64,000 nt of DNA from Symsagittifera roscoffensis. Taxonomy: Eukaryota; Xenacoelomorpha; Acoela; Convolutidae. Below the pieces are notes generated by a model. The model saw only the letters and a list, made by a program, of their open reading frames with translations. It was not told the origin of the DNA and did no database searches. The stretch spans positions 60,104,754 through 60,168,753 of the forward strand of contig NC_087065.1 of NCBI RefSeq assembly GCF_963678635.1, read 5' to 3'. The translations under genes were made by a program, and so were the position numbers. Positions 11,301-26,300 of this stretch are shown in pieces (the first letter of the stretch is position 1; the number at the start of each line of letters is the position of its first letter).

Positions 11301-14300
11301 AGCTCTTTGAATTTCCAAGAACAATTCATGATTGACCCATTTCAAAATTAATCCAATTGGAGAAAAATAAATCAACGGGTAAATTTTTTATTTCGCTGGG
11401 AAGTCTGAAATTTGAAAATCCGTTCTCGAAACTATCCTCTTCCGAATTATTCTTAAGAAAACGCTTCACGTAGAATGATTGAAACCTCGAGTATAAACCA
11501 AAGTCAAATCACAAAAAATGAAAGTCAACAAAACAAAAAAACATAGCAAGAGACAATTGCAAAAGAGTCAAGGAAAGTAAGGAAACAGAAAATATATGTC
11601 TTTAACAGTTTGTGAATGAAATTTTCTTGATAAAAAAACTCAATTTGAAAAAGCTGGATCAATAGGCAAGGTTTCTATTCCGCTGAGAAATCTGAAACAA
11701 AATCCACATTCGAATTAAGACTCCGGTCGCTTTTTTCTGTGCCATTACCACTCTAGAAAGTACAATAAAAAATAGAAAAAAGACTCGAATTAGCAAAAAT
11801 TCGGCTAGGTCTAGTATTCGATTTTAGCCCAACTAAAATCTAGAATTTTTGAGTCTCACGAACTAACCACTCAACAACACAAGCTTAACCACCGACAAAC
11901 AGTAGCCACGAATAAAGCAGGTACATATGCTAATAAATTCGATTGCGATTCAGCAAAAGACACAAACATACAAATAGACACAACTTTACAAGTAATAACT
12001 TCGAATATAGCAAACTGAAGGCATCTACGCTAATTTTGCATGTGATAAATTGCAAATCATAAAGCCACATTATGTATAAAGTAGGCATTTCAAAAAATTG
12101 CAAGATAAATTGATTTGGATAATTTCTGAAATCGAGTTTTTATTATTGTGATATTGTTTGAAACAAATAGCTTTTTTCGGATCATTTGATGAATTAAAAA
12201 TGCATCGACTGTGTTAATTTATAAGTATTCGAATGTCAAAGCAAATGCTATCAAAAAGCTGTAAGGTTGGCCCCACCATTATTGGGGTGCCACACGTAAA
12301 AGTGCCGCATCACTATTTGCGACTTAGGTTGGAAAAAAAAGAAGGTTCGTAATAATACACTAAGCCGACGCTGGTGTAAATACCGAGTAAATTGGAAAGA
12401 GCAATGTATATCATATAACCTGTTGAGCAACACCTGCTGAGTAGCAGTTTTGGTACACAGAGAGAACAGCAAGTCTAGCACTTCATCCACGTAAACTGCT
12501 GTGAGGGGCTGAGCAGAGGACACGAAACTGTCCAGCACTATCACCACCACATGTTGAACTGTCTCTGCCTGTGTCTGACTCTGACTAACTTCCGATGATG
12601 TCACGTGGTCCCTTTCCACCGCCGACATATTTTGGGCCACTTCTGAAACAAAAGTGTCTAAAACGCGAAGTATGTTTGCATATTTCTTTTTTTTTCCCAC
12701 CAAAAATGAAAAGCCAAGCACCAAATTTTGGACGCTAAAAACTAAAAGAAGCGATAAGTTTAATTCATTTAAAAAGTTATCACCGCTTTATTACATCTTG
12801 CCATTATATGCCATATGCGATGCAAAAAATGCTATTTACTCGCTTAATTTTTGTTTACTAACCAGGCAGCTGCAAATTGGCCAGACAAAGCACTGTTCTC
12901 TTAAGACAGGGAAAGAAGAGCTGAGCAGAACTCTGAGTCAGCAGGGACAGACACGCACTCAGCAATCTGTCTCTTAGGGGAGCAGTGAATGACTCCGAGA
13001 AAAGGGATCCCAGTAGTTCCGAGTCGGAAGGAGGCGACACGTTGGGAGCGAAAGATAGCGATGATTGTTTTTTGGAGAGAGTATCCAGTTGTGTCTCCAT
13101 GCAGTACTCGATCAGTTTAAATGCGTGCAAGCTAGAACAGAATTGACCGTGAAATCTTTCTTGCTTTTTTATCATTTCGACTAAAACGTGACTGAATCCG
13201 GTGTAAAAATAAGTTACCAAACTTTGAATGAAATCTGGTCAACAGAAAAGATGATCACTAAATTCAAGACAACGATGCCAGCTGAGATAAAAATATAGAT
13301 TCTGTTCCAGCATTCTTTTGAAACTGACCTGGTGAGGATATGGTCGGTGGAGTTAGACGGCTGAGTCATATCAGACAACACTGGTCTCGCGTAAACTGCA
13401 ATGTGACTGAGTCCTATGCTACTACACTCGGGTGGTGGGTAGAAGTTCAACAGCAGTCTGCCACACAGCTGTGGCTCGTGTGGTCTCAGTTGTATGCATG
13501 AGCTGCTACCTCCACTGGCTCTGCTGACAATGAGAGGCGCAGTCACACAGCTGGGCGGATCCAAGACAGAGTCCCGGCTGGGAAACACTTCCAGACTCAC
13601 AGATGACGGAAGGTCTAAAGTTAACCAGCAACTATACAGTGGCGAGAAAAGTGTGCAACGCCAGCTCTGACCAATTTGTCCATCATTACGTGTAAACTAT
13701 GAATTGACTCCTTCACATTAAAACAGTCAGAAAAGACTTGATCAAATCTAATGAATGGCCAGGTGCATGTATTAGTTTCTAAGTCATCTTTAAATTCGAA
13801 ATACTCAGCCTATCGGGGAAATAGTCTCGAAATCGCAGTTGAAACGTGATTTTAAGTTTTTTTCCGTAAACTATGAAACACAGACACCGAAGACAGCCGG
13901 CCATGATTTCAAACAAAAGATTTAGCCGTTTGGACTCACTGTGACTGATTCCCATGGCAGGAGTCTGTAACTTAATCTCCACATAGTGCACAATAGACAG
14001 AGTGGGAAGGGTGATGGTAAGCGAACAGGAGGCCTGCTCAGTGCCCCCACTCTGGTCTGCAGGGAAGTGGTAAGTCCACGCTGCTGATCTGGCCCTTTTG
14101 TGCGGGGGGTTTTCCTGAAGCAACACGTCTGGGAGCTGAGCCTGTGGGTCACTTGAGCAGGTGATTGCAGCTGAAACAAGAGCCAAGCATCCAATCAAAT
14201 CGAACTGCCCTTTAAAGCGTGAGCCTTTCTTCTATAATTTTGATTTAATTTGTCCTTTTATTCTTCTGAGACACAAACTCTCCCACTGATGTAAATTTCA

Positions 14301-17300
14301 ACTGACGTAAAAATCTGAAATTTAACAAATGACATCATAAAACTCTTCTGGGCAAAAAATTCCTGTTTATTAGTTTTTTACTGTTATGAATTTGACACGA
14401 ATTGATCAGACATCAAAGAGAGAGTAGAACCAGCGTGTACTTTAATTGTTGGACCGTGGCATCATAAGAGCTTCAAGTAAGTTTACAAACGTCTGGATAG
14501 TGTTAGTAGTTTCACCTACCCTTGGGTCCTATGTTTTTGGGAGTGTCGTTGAGCTGAAGCTGTAGGTCTAGAGAGTCCACTTCGAAACACTTGGTCAGCT
14601 GTTGGAGAGTGAGGAGTGGCTGGGAGGCGAATGAGAATGAGAACCCAGGCCCAGTCTCACTGTCACACACTATCTTGTTCACCAACACCTGCACTCCGCC
14701 TTCAAAACACACCTGCTACTTCAGCGCACCCAAACTAATTTTGCCCAAAGACTAATTATCCTAACACTTACTCCATACAAACCCCATTGGAACCTCGCGG
14801 ATGCGATCTCAAAGAAAGTCAAAGAACTGCAACTACAAAAACTTCATACGTTTGTCAATTTCAATTTAAGGAAAACATTTCGAGACACAATTTTAAGAGT
14901 CAAGTCCAGTAGGGGCTTAAAACTAACAAAAAAACTACCAAAAAAGATGAAGTAATCATTGTCACTTATGTTTAAATCTTTTTAATGGATGCGAGAAGCC
15001 TATGGACATTTCGACTTTAAATACTTCACGAACTATCATTCGTGAATATCAGAAACTGAACACATTACTCACCCACACTTGAGAACATTTTCACTTCGTC
15101 TATATTCCTCAGCAGATGCATGAAGAAGCAAAGTACAGGGTGTGACAAAGTGGGCAAGGGGAATGCCCCGGCTGACGAATTAAGCGATTGGACCAACCGC
15201 TGATGCAACACTTTCCTTTCTCTTGTCGACATCTCCAAACAAATAAGCAATTGTAGAATGAAATCTCCGAGTGTTTTATTTTCTAACAGCGAATCATCCT
15301 TCTCACTTGAAGAACTCGCACTCGAAAAGTCTTGCACAAAACTTTCTAGTTGTTTCAGAGTCCATGAGTCACTGGTCATGGCTTCAGAGGAACCAAACGT
15401 CGGTAGAATGCACGCGCTCAATGTAACCAAAAGAGTGCTGATTACAGAGTTTTGATCATCGCACACTATGCAATCGGCCACTGTTCTGTCCGCTCCCATC
15501 GTTCCAAATTGCGATACCGCTCCTTGAATTTTAACTAACTTTTGCGCCAATTTAAACAACTGTTTCAGTAAATTTTCTCTACTGTTGACAGTGCAAGTTG
15601 AATTTGTTTTGGCTCTGAGTTTCGTTCCGTCTTTTGAAATAGTCCCCACTCCAAATACTGTTAAGCAAATGTTTGGCAGATTCTGCAAATTTTTATTTTG
15701 TGCAGTATTGGCCGTCATTGTTACCGAACTTCTGTATCTCGATACGTATTCATATCCCAGCTTGCATATTACATTGACCAATGAGCACATAATTTTTGGA
15801 TCATGTGTGAGCAATGAGAAATCTAACATTTTATTCACAAGTTCAACTTGACAATCCACTGGTCCATAACCTTGCTTGACTGCTCCACTAAACTCGCACA
15901 TTGACTTGAGAAGCTTCATCAGAAGTTGCCCCATTAGATATTTGTCCTCGTTGTATTTGTTTAAAGTATCCAGAAATGATCCAAAAACTTGAGTCACACC
16001 AGGTCCTCGACATTGCTCACTCCTTGTTCCTCCTGGACTCCAGCTTCCGGATAAAAAGGTGTCCAAAACTGGGTAGTTTATCAGGTTTTTTATCACTACA
16101 GTCGGCGCAGACTCAAACTTTTGATTCCCATTATCTTTTCCACTTTGGGAGGTCGAGCCAGGATGTATCTTTATACCTTGTGGAAGAACAGACGATGTCT
16201 GACTCACATCCGATTTTGCGTTTGTTGATTTGTTCAGATTGTTCTCGGTGGCACACAGCGCAATCAAACATTGGAAAAGCAGAGACCATACCACCGAATC
16301 TGACGTATTTTCGACTGTGAGTTTATTGAAAATTTGGCCAATGTTATCTGAACTAAGAGCAATGATGTTCCTGCTCTCGCCGTCTGATTTCAGGTTGGAA
16401 ATATGGTACCAGCAAAGCAACACTTCTTTAAGATCAAGATATGGTAAATTTCGTGGAGAAAGAAGCTCATCGAAGACTCCGTGCAGCATTTTTCGTGTAT
16501 CTTCAAAAGTCGGTTGCCCTGAATGATCCATGTTTTGAGTCCCAGTAATATCAGGTCCTGCAGGCTGACTAGCATTTACATGGAGTTCACTTTCGGCACT
16601 TTTTAGTATCGTCTTTTTAGGCGGGTTAAAGTTCAAGCACGCTAGATTCTTGTACACACTTGCTGTATACGCGGACTGCAGTTGGTTCAACCATCTTTCA
16701 GAGTGATGTAAGATTCCACTTTCAAGTCGAGCGTCAAGACAGTCGCCGTTGCGTTGCGATTGCACGTTGTTTTCTCTTGAAGTCTTCTGTTGATTTTGAG
16801 CTTGACTGCTGTTTTTCTTGTAGCTATGAGCAGTCGGTCCAAAAATAGAACCCGTAGTACCGTAAGGTGGAGGGGGTGGGTTTCCCAGTACTTCGTGAAT
16901 GAATTCCATTTGGTTATCAATCGAAGCGTTACTGAGTTCTCCAGATAAAAGTTTATTCAGGTTGAGATTTGAGGAGTGAAGAGAGGATTGGTCCAAGGGA
17001 TCGCTGTATTGCAGGTTGACGTTGTTGATCGAAGATCCGAACGCTAAAAACGTAAAATTGACAATGAATAGAGCTTCAAAAACTGACAAAAAGGAGAATA
17101 GCCGACTCAGAAAACTCGAGAGGAGCTATACAATCACAGAGGCGAAGCAGAGCTTCGCACCACTCTCGATGGAAAAAAATGTATGTCTAGAAAAATTCAT
17201 AAAAATCAGATAGGAAAAACATTGGAAAACATTTTTGAAAATTAAACAAGCAACAAAATCAGTCTGCCTCCAACTGACGTTTTAAACGTTTTTTGAGTTT

Positions 17301-20300
17301 AAAAAATTAATGACGCCGGAAACGTCGTATCAATATTATCTTGAAATGAAATACAATTTTAAAAAAACCGTTTTTTTAAATTGAGAACGAAAAAGCTTAT
17401 AACTAAACATTTATTTTGATACAATTTTGACACATTGGAACTACGTTAAACTAGCGGCATACAAAAAGTTAATCAAGAAAAGTAACTGATTAGCGGCATA
17501 CAAAAGTTAATTAGGAAAAGTAGCAGAGTAAAAGCAACATATGTGTCAAGCAATTTTGACACAGAGGCGAAGTTGCACTTCGCATACACAAGCAAAAACA
17601 TGACTGATAACGCTTGGAAAAACTGAATGAGTAAAACTTTGAACCAACAAAACTTCTTAAGTGACGCACGCCAATTAAGAGTCCACACAATTGCCAAGTG
17701 ACGCAATGCCATTATGACGCATTAGCAGTACCAGTCAATTTGAAAAAAAAAAATCCAACTAACTTGCCTCAGTTTATAGAGCGGACGCATTTAAACTAGC
17801 ATAAGAAACAGTTATTAAAAAGATCCGACCCTGTCCAGGTTCGAACCCTCTTATTTTGTTGCTGGTCTCCTCCCCTAGCTCTACGCTACAGATCCATGAT
17901 ACTTTGAAGCTAAAGTGCTATTTGTAATACAATATTCTGTGTTAATATCCTTAGCATTGGCTGTAATTAATAGCTGGTTATTCATCAAAATGAACACATT
18001 TTGTCCTAACAACATTTGCGTCGCAACAATATTTGTGACTTAGATTAGACAAAAATATAGTTCATACTATAACAGAAGCTTTGCTGGTGGAAACAAAATT
18101 ACCGAAAATTTTATAGAGTTGATTTCATTCTGATTCTATAGGACTTCAGCCTTGATTGGTCTTCATTTTTCAAATCAAATGTCTACCTTCAGAAAAGCGT
18201 TAGAACCAAAGAATCAAATGACAAAAAAAAATTAAATACTGAGGTTAAGCTGAGCTTTGCACCACTTGCGATACATCAATAGGCAAGGCAATAGAATGTG
18301 AATTTAGCATCGGAAGAAAAATTTACCAAGCGGTAGCAAAGCCGAAAATACCTTAGCACAAACCCTTCAAGCCAAAAAAAATCAACGAGAATTAAGACTT
18401 ATAAAAAGTTAACAAGCCCATCTCGCCCTCAGCACACACAAACATAAATTCTCGTCAAATGCACCAATATAAGGCCACTAAGCCGATATAAAAAAAGCCG
18501 AAACCAACTAAGACGATAAAAAAGGAAAAGAAAAAAACCGAAAAAAAATCAATCATTTTAAAATTGAAGAAAAATGATTCTTTTTTTGCTGGTCGACAGA
18601 CGCAATATGAGTCAATTAAACCGATACAATATAGGTTGAAAGCAATGAGGCGAAAAAAAGAAAACAAAATGCCGAAACAAACAAAGTCAACTTGAAAAAC
18701 GTGAACTGTCAGATTCTAGCAAAAAATACGATCTAAAGGTGAGCATAAAAACAAAAGCTTCACTTGAAACGACTCAAAATTAGGTTAATAAGCCGATAAA
18801 ATAAAAGCCGAAATCATTTGGACAGAAAAAATGAATAAGTCAAGAAATTACAAACAACAGAAGTAAATCAAAACACTAAGAGCAACTACAATGTAAATTG
18901 CGCATAGCAAAAAAAAATTCTACGAAGTGGCAACAAGGTCGACAAAACAAGCAGAAAAATAATGAACCGGCAATTTTTTTTCGAGACGGAATATTTCCCG
19001 TTTCAAAAAAAATGTCCCGGTCAGATTCGAACCCACGACCTTTGCCGTACCAGGCGAATTTATCACCTGCAGGATAAGTGGACCAGGAACGCTCAGAAGA
19101 TACTACTAGAGATGAGTCCAGAAGTACACCGAGATGAGTCCTGAGGAGAAAGTTGTTAACGAAAAAAAAGACAAGTACCCGATTGCAATACCCTCGCTTA
19201 TCGTAAGGGCAATTAAACAAGAATCAGAAGCTTTATTAACGTAAAGATAATGAAACACTTACGTTCTGAACCTACTTAAAATAAAGTAAAGAGAGATCAA
19301 TCAATTGTCAAAACTTAGCAAACTAAATTAACCAAAACGAATTCTCTCGACACCGAAAGAACGGTTTCGGAGTTTTCCATAGAAGTCCAAACCATGACTG
19401 AATGCTCTTCAAAACTTTTTAACATCAACATCGAATAAGTGTCTTTAGGGTAACTAGTTTGATTAAAACACAGCAATCCCTCCCAATTCGTGCTCTATTT
19501 TTTCTATTGGTAGACGAACCATCGAATAAAACTACAAATTGAGTCACTATTTTAAACTTTTCGGCCAATTTTTTTCCACTACTTTTAATCAAATATCTAA
19601 TTGTAATACCCTAATCGCAAAATAATTGGTTATTAGAAATAAAAAAAAAACACAGCCAAAGGACAAATATCGAACAATTCAAGGGAACCTTGAACCTTTT
19701 TGCATTCCACCAAAACTTTCTCGTTGAAATATTTTTTAAAAAGCAACCTGGTTTGAGTTAAGTCGACTTATGAAAACTTTTTTAGTCAACAGGTTTCTTC
19801 ATTAAGTTACATTACTTTTCCTTTGAAATGACTAGGTATCTAGAAAAGAAAAACGCGAAACTATAAAGTTCTGAGCAAACAATCTTAAATTTTTTTCTGA
19901 AAACATCAACAAAAAATAGTCAGAAATAAACTCAAACCTAGCCATCTGACAGTTGGAAACGACAAATGAACGCAAAGAAGCAGAAAAAAAAATCACAACT
20001 CTCGAATTTCAAAGAAAAAAATAGATGGCCATAAACCTCTTTGAATTTCTAGCACAATTTATGATTGACAATTTTTTTCACACAGACGAAGCGGAGCTTC
20101 GCATCACTTCCGATACATAGAAAGCATACCACTGCAAGCAACAAAATGGTCAGTGAGATGGAAAAAACTAAAAGGAAAAAACTGGAAACACCAAAGATTC
20201 GATCACAGAAAAACAGACGAGAAACACAAACACAAGGAACAAGCTCGCTTTTAGTATTTTCCGAGCGTCACTAATCCAAAAAGTTATGGCAAACATGGCA

Positions 20301-23300
20301 AAGGAAATTGTTATAAAAATCAACTATATTTTTGGAAATACGAAAAATTCAATCTCACGAAAACAGAAGACAAACACAACCACTAGCAAAAAGCAAAATT
20401 TTAGTATTTTCCGCTTTAGTATAATTTTTCTGAAAATATGAAAAATTCAACCTCTAAAAACAGACGAGAAACAAAGCAACTAGCATAAAAACCAGATTTT
20501 AGCAATTTTCAAGCGTTCACTAGGCCGGCAACTGGTAGTTAGACGCCAATTAATCCGAAAACAAAAAATGTCAGAGAAAATTGTTCTCATAAACAATTTT
20601 GAGCGATTAAAAAGTTTGGACTTTCAACCTTTTACACTACCAGCCGAGCTGATTTATTAAAACACGAACAATCACTTTTTATCCAGATATAAATAAGTAG
20701 TCAAATTTTTATTCCATTAGAAACTCTTTTTTTTTAAACCAAAATACATGCAAATACATCATATAAACATACATGTTTCGCACTATTTGAATTTTTGTAA
20801 CTAAGAGCGTAATGTGCCTTCGTTTCACCAAATGAACTTAAATTGCTAACTATAAGAAAAATCACAAATTACACCGTGAAAAAAAACAGTGCAAGGTTAT
20901 TTGAGCGTGCGTGACACTTGAACACTACAAAAATAGTTAACAGGCAGTGGAAACGTGTACACAAACTCAAAGAAACCAAAAAAGATACACCATTCACTTT
21001 TTTTTGATTATTTTTCAAATTTCCGAGAAAAATGTACAAAGTTAAAACTATTTAAATATCAAGAATCTTTCATGACTGATACTTTTTTCACAAAAAAAAA
21101 TTAATTAGAAAAAATGAGCCAATGAGAAATCTTTAATTTTGCTTAAATTACCACCACCTTTCGATTTTTTTTAGCGCCAGTTGCACTTTCGTTGGTGAGC
21201 GTACTTTGCCTTTCTTTTAGCGAATGAATTTGAATTAAACTTGAAAGGAAAACATAAATCAAAACGCGAAAAATCATAATTAAAACTAATCAAACTTAAA
21301 TATTTTTCCTGGAACAGACCTATTTGAAAGATAAAACACTTTGTTCATTTAATACCACTTTGAAAGTAATAGTCGAGAGCCTTTTTTCCCTCCCTTTGCA
21401 ATTCTGTCATTGGATATTTTAATTTCCTTACATTTTGCAAATGAATTTGATCACTTTGATATCGAAGTCAAACTAGCAAAAAATAAACTGACGGGTGAAA
21501 AAAAAAACACAACCCAAATCAATGAGAACTCATTTCATTCCTAACACAATCAACACTCAACTCTTCTTACCACTAGAAGATGATGGAAAGTTTGAGTCCA
21601 CCAAGTTTACGAATGGATTTGAAGATGCTGATGAGGACGACGCAGCCCTAGATTTCGCCTTGAATGGCCCCTCTGAATTGCACCCGCTACCCGATTGAGC
21701 ACTTCTCGTTTTTTGCTGGTTATCTGCATTTGGTTTTCCCAGTTCAGCTAAACCAACACATTTTATACATACTTATGGAGACCTAAAGTTACGTTTATTC
21801 GCGAACTGTGCGAATTGAAACAACTCTTCCTACTAAAACCGCCAATTGTCGGATTTACCAGTTCAATTATTTCAGCAGAATAAAATGTATCAGCTGGGCA
21901 AAGCAAAAAATTAGAACCCTTTTTTGTCATTCAAACCTTGCATGATGTCCAAAATAAGACTCTGCACAGCGTAAGTTATAAGTTGATTCGTCGTGAGCAC
22001 AAACGCGTTCAACAGTATATGAGAAAGAAGGTTTTCAGGAAACAAATTCACGATCCTGATAGTGTTTGCCCTTTGACCGGAAACGCTTCCATTAGAGCCA
22101 TCAACAGAGTGGACATCAGCCTTTAAATCATTCTGGTTTCTGCAGGCACTGCTCAGTAAAGAAACCACTCTGCATAAGAGCATCACCAAGTCGGTCGCTT
22201 GAGATCGAATCAGCTCCGGCAACAGGCACAGAAGTCTTCGCATGAGTTCTTGAGTTGTTTCGGGTGGGAGTGAAACATCATTGATTGGTGTCTGGAACAT
22301 CTTTGGAGGTGCGTCCATGGACGATGAAGATTGTTTCGGTTTCTTCTCCTAAAAAAATAAGCCTACTAACAACGGAACGAGATGCATTCTGGTGATTTAA
22401 TTTTATTTCACTCACTACTTTATATGGATGGAAAATATTTTCCATTGCATTGCTTTCTATTTAAAATTTACTTTCAAGGTCTCCGTTATTTTGATTTTTA
22501 AATTCTACCTTTTCACTCTTGTTCGAGTGTGCCTGACTGCTTCCCTGCAATCCAGAACCAGTGGCACTAGTGCCCTGATTATGAGTAGTCTTTGGAGCAA
22601 ACAGTCCCATGATTTTCTTGGACTTTGTAAGGGCAGTGCCTCCGACGCCTATCGTCTTCCTGGAGATCTGCTTTTGGCCCTTGACTGAAACATATACAAA
22701 AGAAATCGTGCCAACTTTTCTTATATGCTTTTTATAGGAAACACTTTTGCACAAAAACTGGTACCTGCTCCACTCTTGTCAGCTGCATTGCCGGTAGCAA
22801 GCCCCTGGCGGAGGAAATCAGCATTGAGGATGCTAGGGAAGAAGTCCCACTTGAATGAACCCCCGTAACTTCCGATCGACCCACCACTACCGCTGTACAC
22901 ATCTGAGTTGGTGCTTCTTTCGCACATTCCTAACACACAAAAAAAACGAAATCATAAATTTTTGTATGCTTGTTATGGCTAAACACGCTGACGAAATCTA
23001 AGATAATTGGCAATACCAATTCGTACCAGCCTACACTTTCTCTGAGTAGTAAATTTTTGACTAGTGCTTTCTTGCGAAAGGCCAAAACATGATTAGTGCA
23101 TTATGGCAAAGGCTGAAGAACTAGTTTGAGTATTGTGTACAATTAATGGCAGAAAAAATTATGCTCGATGGTCCTTGGAAAAAAATCAATCGTACTTTAC
23201 TTAGTAGCATTTTCGACACAGAGACGATTAAAAAGAAATTGCGATTAAAAGAAATTATTCCGAAGTTCAAAAAAACTTTTTAATCTAAAGAGCCTTGTTT

Positions 23301-26300
23301 TTTTTAATTGAACTCAGTCGAACTATTCAAAGTATAGCAGATTTGATGAATTCCGTTGCAAACACTCGCTATCATATTAATTAAATCTTTAGTTCTTATG
23401 AACAAAATTTTTTAATTATGTGCTATATTTTACATTAAAAATTCGTCGTAAAAAGTAGAAAAAATATTACGGAAGTATTTTTCAAACATAACGGAAATGA
23501 ATCAGCCTCAACTATTTGTGGTACTTGTTTTTGCGTGGAAAACAAAAAAAAAGACTAAAACTAAAACGCACCCGAATACAAAGTTCCTCCCCATTTTCAA
23601 AAGGTCGGAACAACAAGCAAAAATTTCATTTAAACTCCAACTGAAAATTTGCACTTTGCTGCACGGCATTGAATTTCTCAAGTAAAAGCAATGAAACCTT
23701 TGGTATATCACACAAGCAAACTTTTCAGTTTTTTTTCAAGCCAGAGGAAGATTTATAATTGTTGAGCCTATTCAGATCTTTTAATAGTACCAAAAAATAA
23801 GCTCAAAGACAATTGAACTGAAAAAAATTAAACCCAAACTTGAATTAAAATAATAAATGCCAAAAATAGAAACTAATTTTTGATTGTTTCAATGAAGTAC
23901 TCAGAAAAAACTAGAAACAAGATGAGCACAAAAATGATATTGGTACCTTATTTTAAAAAACCTAAGTTAAGCAAAATCATAAAAATATAACAATTATTTA
24001 GGAAAAATAGCTCAAATAAACTCAAGATGTCATTTCAAAATACAAAAGTCCTTTTTTGGAACTTTGTGCGGGTTCAATAACACTTCTATCTGTCTTAATT
24101 CCAGGCACATTAAATAAAACGGTTACCTTCCCAAAACAATTAGGTTAGCAAGCAATGAAAACAAAAAAACAATCAGCTGTTGACGAAAAACTTGATACAC
24201 AAAAAACATACAATAATCTAGGTAAAAAATCATAAAATCATTTACGTGCGCCAGAAAAATCTTGACAAAAACATCCAGTCGCAACGAAAATTTTAAAAAA
24301 AGGTTTCAAGCTGTTGTTCAAGAAACTAAAAAATCGTAGTAAATTTATTCAGATTCATTTTTTTTGATATTCAATCGAGGAGGGTCTGGGAGGTTGACTT
24401 AAATTTTTGAACCTGTTTCTTGCAAGAGTATAATTTTTGCCATATGAAATCAACAATTTAAAAGAAAAAAAAACAAGGAAAATAAGCCGAAAAAAATGAG
24501 GCACCGAAAATCTACAGAAAAATTTTCGCTCTGAAAAATTTTCTTTGCCAGAACACTTAATGACGCACCCAAACCACAAAAAAAACCAATACACTGACCA
24601 TGCTAATGACTCAGCAGCTTATATTGAGCAGTTGATAACGATATCTATTTCATCCGTTCTGTGAACAAAATTTTTACGGGGAAGTCTAGTACCCGGTTGT
24701 AACAACCTTGCACTAAGGAGGGAGGAAATGCGTAAATGTCAAAAAATCGGACGGTCATGACTTCTCCAAACAAATTGGGGATTAGCCTCTTATTTAGAGG
24801 AGATTTTCACTACTCGTTCTTTCCATTGAGTTCTTTATCTTAGAATTGACCGAGTAGTTTACGAGAAAAGCGAAAAATTTCAAAGAACGTCAAAAGAATT
24901 GACTTTTCCTAAATCCATAATAATTTCTACACTTAAGTATGCGAATAACAACATAGCAGAGAAAAATGGCACAAACTGGTCTTGCGACTAAAGCCTTACA
25001 ATCAGCTATAGCAGGGTAATTTAAGAGAAAGGAATTGCCAAAAAAGCTAGAAAAATCAAGAAACAGTTTTTTCTTAAATCCATGCCTGCTGTTTTATAAA
25101 ACAAAGATAAAATCGTTTATGCAGGGAAGATCTGTGTAACATTTTCTTTCGATGGATCGAACAATCAAATCGAAATTGGCAGCGTAGTTTTAGAGAAAAG
25201 TGAAAAAGGCAAATTTCAAAAACTAAACATTTTCTGTCGCAATAACTTTTCAAAAGTAGGTCATAATCACTTGCGCTTGCGCAGCGAATTTACACACAAT
25301 TTGATTTAACTTTGATTGAACTCGTAATCTCAAATTTGGCAGGGTAGTTTATGAGCAAAATCTGAAGTTTTCGAAAAACACTTTTTCTAAACTACCTAAA
25401 TATCAAAAATAGGCTTTTTGAGGCCATCTTTTTGTCTATCAAAACTAGGGCGTAACAGCTTATGCTGCGCAGATACTCAAAAAATGTTCTCCCGATTGAA
25501 GCCTTGGTCTCAAAACTATACGGTTAATTTTTTTTAGGCAGTCGCAAAACAATTACGATAATTAAAATATAACCTAATGCCAAACATTTTAACAAACAGA
25601 AACTAACAATAGTCACCCCAAAAACGCAGCAAGAGATGGTTTTCAATTGCCTATAAAACAAATGAGTGTCGCTGAATGAGCACATTTGATTGCTCTATAG
25701 GTCCGAAACACAGTTCCATCGTATTATTACACTACGAGCTGCTTGCGTAAAAAACTCGGAAAGTTAACATGATTCTAGACATATGAAAAACTATACCAAA
25801 AACAAGAACCTTTTCAAGGAGATAATTGCACAATCCGTTTGAGAGCAAAACCAGTCATCCTAAATTATATGAAAAAAACTTTAATAAAGGATATTTTACT
25901 AAAGTAGCAAAATTTAATTAATTTGCTTCAACATAACCTTGAATCGACTTAAAATAAATTACCCCAATCTAAGACAAGACAGAGGTTAAACTACTGAAAA
26001 CTAGGCGAAGCGCCTTTAAAAAAATCAAAAGCCATAAAGCTGCAACAACTGACATCTAGTTCAAATTTTTTCATCACTGTCAGATATTTCTAGCGTGTAT
26101 AAAAAAAAGAACCTATTAAAATATATTCTCGAAGCTCAAAATTTAAATGAAAAGAAGAAAAGTTAGTTCATTTGAATACCCGGCTAGCAAGCTGACAAAA
26201 CCTGTGAAAGGGATAAACGCGTAGTCAACGACCGCAAGTAAACAGAAAAACAATACTGACCTAATTTTTTTTAAAAAAAATCCGAACTTTCAAATTTCAA

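Noticed and set aside
9768-11375. Two 60-codon minus-strand frames with the same sequence
   Set aside because: They are the two copies of one stretch of family M sequence within the 1.42-kb duplication; hydrophobic composition comes from AT-rich DNA.
15258-16848. Several plus-strand frames of 60-114 codons
   Set aside because: They are antisense shadows of the long coding exon w25.
18876-19220. 114-codon minus-strand frame
   Set aside because: It spans the S2 SINE including its tRNA-like head; incidental.
21495-21698. 67-codon plus-strand acidic frame
   Set aside because: Antisense of exon w24, which is phase compatible with w23 and w25.
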